Positions 56,844 through 64,000 of a stretch of 64,000 nt of DNA are shown piece after piece. The notes under the pieces were generated by a model that was given only the letters and a program-made list of their open reading frames with translations, searched no databases and was not told the origin of the DNA. The stretch is from Buxus sempervirens (taxonomy: Eukaryota; Streptophyta; Magnoliopsida; Buxales; Buxaceae): the NCBI GenBank assembly GCA_947561395.2, contig OX387183.1, positions 33,530,853-33,594,852 on the forward strand. Direction: 5' to 3'. A program made the translations under genes and the position numbers. Numbering within the stretch: position 1 is the first letter of the stretch; the number at the start of each line of letters is the position of its first letter.

Positions 56844-58718
56844 TGTAAGACCCCAAAATTTTCAAAATCCTTAATTAAATAAATATCTGAATAATTAAAT
56901 GTGATCCTTACTAAAATATGAGAATGAATTTATATAGGTAATCACATGGATGGAGGACATCCGAAGTATGAAGTAGATCCAACCGTTGGATCATAAAATA
57001 TTGGGGTGAGTATAGTTTTCAAAGTTATTTTAAGTCTTATTGGTTAGTTGTATGGTAGCTGGTAGAGATGAGATACATTAGATAACTTATATTAAAATAG
57101 GGTTTCTCTCACTTAAGGAATCGTATACCCAGTCGTATATTCTCGTTTTGTCTCTGGCGGCTGGAGAAGGAGAAGAGAACCTGTGGAGTTTTGCTGGACT
57201 TGGAGAGTTCTGTATGCCAGAAGGAGCTTTGTTTTGCTGAAAGCGGAGATATTAGATCCTAAGCTAAGGAGACAGAAGAGGAAGAAGGAGAGACAGCATT
57301 CTCTCGAGCGAACAAAAGGTAGGTAGCACACTGATTTATCGTTAAATGTTGTTTATTGAGGTTTTGATCAAATATCTTGTTTTGGAGTGCTGTATATATG
57401 ATTTTGGATGTTATTAGAAATGATTATAATGTATAGAATAGGTTTTATTGCCTAGAATGCACGTTTTGAGTTTTCTGAATTAGCCGTTGTTTGATGAGTG
57501 CTCGACAAGATCGCTTGAGCGATCCTGTTAAGTGTCTCGCTTGTAATTTCTATTAGATCAGTCACTCAACACATCACTTAAGCGATGGGGTTGAGCGCTA
57601 GTTCAAAACTTATAAAATAGTTAGGTCGCCCAACATGATCGCTTGAGCACCCATGTTGAGCGCCTGTATTGTTTTCTGATCTAGACTTTAATACAAGATC
57701 GCCCAACCACATAGCTTGAGCGCGTGGGTCAAGCGCTCAACACAGGATTCTGAGTTTCTGAATTTTGAGGAAAATATCTTATTAAAATGATTTCTAAAGA
57801 TATTAAACCTATGTACCTATAAATATTAGGTGTTTACAAACTATTCTCCCTGACCGTTTGATTAAAAATTATTTAATAAAGATTTTGGGAACGTTGTACT
57901 AAAGTATGTCCTATTTTGGTTATAAATGGATTTTTGGATTTCCAAACTTGATTTGAAATGAATCTTACTCCGTATAAGTATATTTGTAAAGTGTTTTGAT
58001 TAGTGGGATGTATTAGAAAATCTTCATACCAGATTTGAGTATGTTGAGTTACTTCTTGGATAGTGTATAAGCTTTGGAAAACCCTATATACCACTAGGCA
58101 CTATTTCTAATTTTGCATTAATAATGAGTGAATAATAGCTATTGCTGTCTAGTGAGCATAGCTGCATATGGATCCAAAGGGTTAAGCTAGAGAGTGAAGA
58201 GGATTTTCTTTAGTTGGTTACTACGATTTTGTGTTCGCGCTTCCTTTGCAAGTTAGTTTGCATTAGAGGGTCTTCATGTACAATAGGGTCTCATTTCAGA
58301 TACCAGTTACTGGTGAGGTGCCCTGTATGTGTTGATTAGCAGCCATCCCATGTTCAGATTCAGTGGCTGCATGCTTGGGTGGTACATACCGAACTATGTA
58401 TTTCAGATATTGTTGCTGGTAAGCGAGTTTCGTGCACAATAATTCGATGTCTAGACCCCATATTTCAGATTCCAGTTGTTGGTATCAGGGTTATGATTAC
58501 TAGCTTCGCTCATAAGTCGCATGGTGGCGTAGTGAATGGCGAGTGTCTTTTCAAAGGCCTACGTTTCTTCATGATTCTTAAAATTTTCTGTGAATATTGA
58601 ATTTCGGGTATGGTTTATGCACTTTGGGATATACAGTTGACATTTCATATACAATGGTTGATTCGACTCATGTGTTGAGAATTATAATAATGGGATAGTT
58701 GCAGTGATTATGATGGCC
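56844..58718 (+). mobile_element. S10: S-type LTR in T6, truncated by T4
   Basis: It starts TGTAAGACCCC at 56844 and closely follows S2 (15724-17598) to ATTATGATGGCC at about 58718, where T4 sequence takes over. A donor-like AAG|GTAGGTAGC is at 57316-57327 and a CpG block at 57480-57740. The 3' part with acceptor and peptide exon is not present. Confidence 0.82.
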
Positions 58719-60714
58719 GGCGTGGGTACACAGATTTGTGCGTGCCTCTGGATGGGTAATTGGGAAGGTTGGTGTGCGCATGGTCGCACGGTTAAAAATG
58801 GGGATTTGGAGTCGCCACCGCCTGATGGGGTGCAGGCAGACACCTGTGTGCCTATGTTTGTCTATTTAAGGCTTGGTCTGCGGCTAGAGATTCTAAGTAA
58901 GTTCTCGGTTGCAGTCTGGGGAAGTCCGTAGACACCCGGTCCGCCCCGTCGAATGACGGGTCCCATAGTTTTCCTGGTTTAAGTCAACTTTTGGTCTCTC
59001 ACTCACCCAATTCCTAATCCAGCATGCACATTGGTTAAGTCTGGTGGGACCGCCAAAGTGGTGTGGGTCCCTTTATTTGATTTTATCTTTTAGCTTAAAG
59101 TGAGATGAGTCTGGTTGGGTGGGCCCCGTTGGATGGCCTGCGGATTCCTAGGTTGGCTGAGTCCAGCCCACAGGCCTCTGGTGGGCCTCAATCTAACCTG
59201 AGAAGCCCTTTGGGCTTTGCTCCAATGAATCGATTTTATTTTAAAGTTTAGGTTTGATTATTAAGTTGATTTTCATGCCAAGGCGAGCTTGGATTGGTTT
59301 GTGGGCCCCTAGGTGGGCCTCACAAAGGATGCCAAATGATTTAAGTTATCTTGATTAAGTTCTCCAATTTGGGCTAGGAATGGGCTTGGGGCCCTTAGCC
59401 TAGGCTTGGGCTTGAAGGCCCAAGGCTTCTTGAGTTAGGGTTTGGAAACCCTAAGTTAGCTTGGTTCAATGGGCTTTAGCAGGCACGATAGGCCTTACCC
59501 GTGGTCTCGGCCAAACCATGCCTAAATCTCACCAACATGCTTCCGAAGTTGGGCTTTGGTGGGCCTCAATTGGTTCGACCCACCCAATTGGTTTGATTAT
59601 CTTGATTTAACAAAGAATAAGTTTGTCAGGCTTGGTGGGCCCCGTTGGAAGGCCCACTGGAAACCAAATTGGACCAGGTCGGCCCATGGCCCATCTTGGG
59701 TCTCCGGTTGACCCGGAAACCCTTCTGGTTCCTCCGAATTGATCAAACAAGACAAGAAAAAAGCACAAGATCACAAAATAGCAAAAAGGCAATCTGGCAG
59801 TGTAGCCGACCTGAGATGCCGGTTACACACAAGGGTCAGTATATCCGGCATCTTTGGCCGGTTACGAACAAGTCCCTGTTGATCCAACCTGAGTTGTCGG
59901 ATCAACACACAGAATGGGTTTTTCCGGATTTTTGCTATGGGATTGAGTTCTTAGGTCTTCTAGGATGTTCCAGTAGTTGCGTGGGCCCCTGTGTGGGCCC
60001 ACAGTGGTGCAAATGAAATTAAACAGGTCTCCTCTTGAGGGAAGACCAAGGGAATAGGGGAAGGCCAGGGCTTGCCTCCTCCTTTGGACTGAGTTCGACT
60101 GAGAGACAGGGACATGAGTGTCCCTGCTTGGTCTCTTTTGTTTCTAAGATCAACAACGAAGACAAACAATCAAAAGAATCAACTACATGGTCCACATAGG
60201 CATATTTCATGTCATGATACACGTGTGTGTGTGTGCTCTAGGCAAGGTGGCATAGACTTCACATGGCCCAAAACAGTAATTAAAATGAAACATAGTCCTA
60301 GTAAAAGAGGCCACAAAAAAGACAGCAAATAAGCCATGATCATGCCATCCTAAGGTAGTAGCTAATATGCATGCTGTACTCATACATGCTAAGCAGTGCA
60401 ACCCTATCATGCATGGATGACACATAGAGATAAGAAAGGAACAAAAATCCATAGAGAGAACATCACAAAGGAAAGGGATAGGGGGGTTTAACCAAGAAGG
60501 GTACATGAGGCTTGCTCTCACAAGGGAACATGCTCCCTCAAATAAATAAAACGGAGGGGCTGGCCGACAGCTCTCAAGGACCATAAAAATAATGTGGGGA
60601 GGTTGCTCTCACTCCCATGGAATCAATGCATGGGGTCTCCCTTACCTCTGGAGACCTCCATGTTACCACCAAACAGAAGAAAAACCATGCCAACAGGCAC
60701 TAAGATCCGGCTCA
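58719..60714 (-). mobile_element. T4: T-type LTR, partial, cut by Copia
   Basis: The order matches T2: GGAGTCGCCACCGCC at about 58809 (complement of TGGCGACTCC), GGGCCCCGTTGG blocks, hairpins at 59800-59905, and GGAACATGCTCCCTC near 60526. The left end shows T3-like GTGCGTGCCTCTGGATGGG. It is truncated on the right where the Copia LTR starts. The exact left boundary (58715-58773) is uncertain. No coding is supported. Confidence 0.65.
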
Positions 60715-61918
60715 TGTTAGGGAAGAAGACATGTAAGTGTGAAAACTCACACTCCTTTTATGGCAAATGTTTGACAAATTATATCTTCTAATAAATCTTC
60801 AAGATGTGCAGATTAAATAATGAAAATTCAGTGAATTTAGTAAAGAAGAAGAAGAAGATGCTGCCACACAGCTACCACGCCGCTGGTAGCTCAAGGAAAT
60901 GAAAGATTTTCTAAATAGAGCATTTCTTGTAAAGGCACTTGCGAAGATCAACGCCGCTGCCACTCCGCTGGCAGCGCATAAGTGAATCAGTGCTTTGAAA
61001 GTAAGGCACGTGCACTAGCGTCGTAAGGCGACGCCGACACGCCGCTGGTAGCGCAGAGCAAGATTGAAGATTATATGATCAGCTGTGCACATGCCGCGTT
61101 ATCTCCTGCTAGCAGCTCGCTAGCAGCGCGCCCTTAACTGATTCAACCTGTTCTGAGCGGGACTTGAGTTCGCTTCCAGCCGTCTACCCCGATCGCACCA
61201 CGACGCCACCAGCGCTCGACGCGATCTGAGTTTTCTCTTTTAAATAGACGTGCTGTAATTTTTAGAAAGGACTTTTTTCTTTAGATCAATTTGATTTCGG
61301 ATCTTGAGGTGTTCAAGATTCGATCAATTATTCTTTAGAGAGTCGGTGATCGAGTGAGGGGGAGATCTGAGATAGATCGCCTGGAATTGAAGGTTGAGGA
61401 TTCTTCTTCAATTCGGAACTTCACCTGATCGTGTGATCACCTGGATTGGTGATCGGCTTTGTTGGATGCATAGGTGGATTCCTACTGCATTGGATCGTCT
61501 CAGTGGATTCTGAGGTGATTGTTGCGATCTGGATTGATCGTGTTCTGCAGCTTGTGGATTCAAGCTGTGTTGCAGTTCGTGGACTCGAACTGTGGATCAC
61601 TGTTGAGTAATTGTTTGCGATCTGGATTGATCGTGGTTTGCAGCTTGTGGATTCAAGCTGTGTTGCAGTTCGTGGATTCGAGCTGTGGATTGCTGTTGAG
61701 TGAGTTCAATTGTAAAGGTTAAGTATGTGCTCCTTTGTAATTGTCTTTTCATTCAATAGTGGAAATTCGAAGGGTTAGTCGCCTCATATAGACTCGAGAT
61801 TTTTTCCTGGATCTGGATTCAGGTTTCCTCGTATAATTCTCTGTGTGTATGTTTCCGCATTGTTAAATTCTGAATTGTTGTAGATCGTGGACCTATAGAG
61901 TAGTCATCTACTCTTTCA
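60715..61918 (+). mobile_element. 5' LTR of a Copia element
   Basis: The 3' end is firm: CTCTTTCA at 61918, two bases before a primer-binding site. The 5' end is placed at TGTTAGGGAAG (60715) by analogy with TGTTGGGAAAA of the other Copia LTR, giving 1204 bp. An alternative start at 60900 (TGAAAGA, complementary to the TCTTTCA end) seems less likely because it would cut a diverged tandem repeat around GCCGCTGGTAGC (60880-61130). A TTTAAATAG box is near 61237 and a 93-bp tandem duplication lies at 61524-61709. Confidence 0.75.
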
Positions 61919-61920
61919 AT

Positions 61921-61933
61921 TGGTATCAAAGCC
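61921..61933 (+). other. Primer-binding site, initiator tRNA-Met type
   Basis: TGGTATCAAAGCC follows the LTR end after an AT spacer. It differs from the usual plant TGGTATCAGAGC by one base (A for G). Confidence 0.9.
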
Positions 61934-61978
61934 TATTCACTTTGAATTGCTATACAAAGTGTGATCTAGATCTATAGC

Positions 61979-64000
61979 ATGGACTTTGGAAAAGAAGGAG
62001 GATCTGCCTCTAGACCTCCATTATTTGAAGGTAACAATTATTCTTACTGGAAAGCAAGAATGAGAGCTTACCTGAAATCTATCGATGAGCGTGTCTGGCT
62101 CTCGGTTTGTAATGGTTATCATCCACCTAAGATCACAACCGAAGGAGGTGTTGTGATCCCTAAACCTCATGATCAGTGGACTAAAGCTGAATCTGATCTA
62201 TGTGGATGGAACAACAAGGCAATGAATGCCTTATTTTGTGCTGTAAGTGTTGAGGAATTCAGGAGAATTTCCTCATGTGAAGTCGGTAAGGAAGCTTGGG
62301 ACATTCTTGAGGTCACTCATGAAGGAACCTCAGCTGTCAAGCTGCCCAGACTTCAAAGACTCACTACATCTTTCGAAACTCTATATATGAAAGATGATGA
62401 GTCGTGTGATGAGTTTTATGCTAAACTCTCAGATATTGTTAATTCGAGTTTTAATCTTGGAGAAAAGATCTCTACATCTAAGGTTGTTAGAAAAATCTTG
62501 AGATCTTTGCCTGAAAAATTCAGACCTAAAGTTACTGCTATTCAAGAGGCAAAAGATGTAGATACCATGAGAATTGAAGATCTGGTAGGATCTTTACAGA
62601 CTTATGAGCTAGATCTAAATATTCCTAAAAGGAGTAAAGGAATAGCTCTAAAATCTGTAAATACTGAAGAATCAGATAATTCTGATGTAGATATGGATGA
62701 ATTAGTTCTCTTCGCTAAAAAATTTAAGAGAATGTTTAAAAAGAGACAATCTAATCCTTCATCATCCATGGACAGATCTAATAGGAGATCTGATAAGAAA
62801 ATTTCTGATCTAAGAAAGGAGAAATTTTCTCAAAATGATGAAGTTCAATGTTACAAATGTAGAGGATTTGGACATGTTGCCTCTGAGTGTCCCTCAAAGG
62901 ATAAAAAGAAAAAGACAAATTATCAGGTTACTTGGGATGACAGTAATACTGATAATTCTTCACAATCTGATGAGGATATTTCTGCTAATTTTACTGCTTT
63001 CAATTCCTTTTACTCATCTTCTTCTGGTAGTTCAATCTCTGGAATTGCAGGAGATAATAAAGAGACTTTATCAGATGATGAAGAAGAATTACAAGAAGCC
63101 TACAATCAGCTCTATAAGGAATTCAATAGAGCTCAGAAGAAAGTCAAGAAACTGAGTAAAAAATTGAAGGAATCAGAAACAGAGAAAAATAAAGCTCTTG
63201 CAGAAATAGATTCAATAAACAAGAAGTTACTTGAAAGACATGCCAAAGAAAATTCTCTGGTAACTTCTTTAACTGAAAAAACTGAAAAATTAAAAGAAAA
63301 GGAAGCTCAGATTTCTGCACTTCAAGGTAAAGTGATTGAACTTGAGAAAGTTTCAAATTCAATTAAATCTAATGCTTCAAATTCTTCTGCAGGAAATCAT
63401 CAAATTGATGAGGAATCAACTTCAAAGGAAGTTCCTGAAAGCTCAAATTCTGCTGAAAAGAGGATGAGTGTAAGTAATCAAAATAAGGAATCTTCACAGA
63501 AAATTTCTGCTGGAGAAGTAAGACCAACAGGTAAATCTTCAACATCTGCAAAATCTAAATCTGTACAGTTTAGAAATATTGTCAAATCTGGAAATGTTGA
63601 TTTTTCTGAACATAGGTTCATACCTGTGTGTCATCACTGCAATAAAAAGGGTCATATAAGACCAAAGTGCTATGTTTTGCATGGTTTTCCTGAGGGATAT
63701 TTTGACAATAAGAGGAAAGTAAATCAAAGTCAGTCCCTGGATTTATACAACAGATTTGATTCCCTGTTAAAATTGACTGAAACATTAAATAAGGAAGTTA
63801 CAAATCTGTCAAAGAAACTTCCTTCAAAATCTCAAGTAGTTGATGAAGGTACTTCTCAGAAAACTCCTGAAAAACAGATTTGGGTTAGAAAAGATTCCTT
63901 AGTTGCTAATGTGGTTCATATAGCTTTGAAAGCTCATGATGTCAACATGTGGTACTTGGACAGTGGTTGTTCAAGACATATGTGTGGACATAGGTCTATG
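61979..64000 (+). CDS. Copia gag and start of protease, open to the window edge
   Basis: The frame is open for 674 codons with no stop and leaves the window. It starts MDFGKEGGSASRPPLFEGNN, the usual start of a Copia gag. Features: gag core (about 15-220, YWKARMRAYLKS, WDILEVTHEGTS, LRSLPEKFRPKVT), first zinc knuckle CYKCRGFGHVASEC at 291-304, Glu/Lys-rich coiled coil at about 365-455, second knuckle CHHCNKKGHIRPKC at 551-564, and a retropepsin-type WYLDSGCSRHM with the DSG catalytic triplet at 661-663. Gag packages element RNA and the aspartic protease cuts the polyprotein. The ATG lies 46 bp after the primer-binding site. No lesion is visible, so the copy may be young. Integrase and reverse transcriptase would lie beyond 64000. 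Confidence 0.95.
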   Translation, partial: MDFGKEGGSASRPPLFEGNNYSYWKARMRAYLKSIDERVWLSVCNGYHPPKITTEGGVVIPKPHDQWTKAESDLCGWNNKAMNALFCAVSVEEFRRISSCEVGKEAWDILEVTHEGTSAVKLPRLQRLTTSFETLYMKDDESCDEFYAKLSDIVNSSFNLGEKISTSKVVRKILRSLPEKFRPKVTAIQEAKDVDTMRIEDLVGSLQTYELDLNIPKRSKGIALKSVNTEESDNSDVDMDELVLFAKKFKRMFKKRQSNPSSSMDRSNRRSDKKISDLRKEKFSQNDEVQCYKCRGFGHVASECPSKDKKKKTNYQVTWDDSNTDNSSQSDEDISANFTAFNSFYSSSSGSSISGIAGDNKETLSDDEEELQEAYNQLYKEFNRAQKKVKKLSKKLKESETEKNKALAEIDSINKKLLERHAKENSLVTSLTEKTEKLKEKEAQISALQGKVIELEKVSNSIKSNASNSSAGNHQIDEESTSKEVPESSNSAEKRMSVSNQNKESSQKISAGEVRPTGKSSTSAKSKSVQFRNIVKSGNVDFSEHRFIPVCHHCNKKGHIRPKCYVLHGFPEGYFDNKRKVNQSQSLDLYNRFDSLLKLTETLNKEVTNLSKKLPSKSQVVDEGTSQKTPEKQIWVRKDSLVANVVHIALKAHDVNMWYLDSGCSRHMCGHRSM

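Noticed and set aside
60900-61918. Copia LTR starting at TGAAAGA (60900)
   Set aside because: Good short inverted match to the LTR end, but it would cut through a diverged tandem repeat that continues upstream, and the related LTR starts TGTTGGG; 60715 is preferred.

Overview
The window is a stretch of plant nuclear chromosome, most likely from a eudicot. The evidence is an intronless G-type lectin receptor kinase of plant type, Ty1/Copia gag sequence with a tRNA-iMet-type primer-binding site, a tRNA-derived SINE-like unit, MITEs, and deeply nested LTR elements. No tRNA, rRNA, organellar or bacterial-type operon sequence was seen. I do not name a species.

Only one intact host gene is visible: a ZmPK1-like receptor kinase on the minus strand at 39826-42270. 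It sits in a low-copy island (about 38670-45352) that also carries small hairpin and MITE-type elements. Almost everything else is LTR sequence, most of it solo LTRs. I call the two main groups S and T. S-type LTRs (TGTAA..CCCC to GGGGCGTTACA, 2.2-3.6 kb) look like Ty3/Gypsy chromovirus LTRs. T-type LTRs (TGTAAGCACC to CACA, about 3.2 kb, TGGCGACTCC-like motif near the 3' end) look like the Tat/Ogre group. Both lineage names are inference from ends and size, because no pol domain of either group is in the window.

Layout: 1-2379 end of an S LTR; 2380-4315 minus-strand Gypsy leader and gag start; 4316-7145 T-like LTR; 7146-7689 S fragment; 7690-18183 nest P1 > T5 > T3 > S1, plus S2; 18184-31829 a decayed minus-strand Copia element broken by S3, S4 and S5 (S5 itself broken by S6); 31856-38669 S7 broken by T2; 38670-45352 gene island; 45353-47820 S8; 48599-58718 nest P2 > T6 > S9 > T1, plus S10; 58719-60714 T4; 60715-64000 5' LTR and open gag-protease frame of a well-preserved Copia element. 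Eight insertions have perfect 5-bp target duplications that I could read directly (S1, S3, S4, S5, S8, S9, T1, T2); T3 is a ninth and is confirmed by an empty site in the duplicate locus.

The observations most worth checking are: (1) S-type LTRs share an intron-like structure, with a GTRAGTAGC donor after the promoter and a TTTTCAG acceptor near the 3' end, followed in the same phase by a short exon coding for an acidic peptide that ends in a conserved E-D-Y/F-Y/F motif; (2) the composite P > T > S at 7.7-18.2 kb and 48.6-58.7 kb was duplicated with its nested insertions already in place, and each copy then received different insertions; (3) CpG-rich palindromic blocks and promoter-side GTATCCGGC/GCCGGATAC hairpins recur across LTR families. 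No defence, biosynthetic or otherwise unknown multi-gene system is visible.
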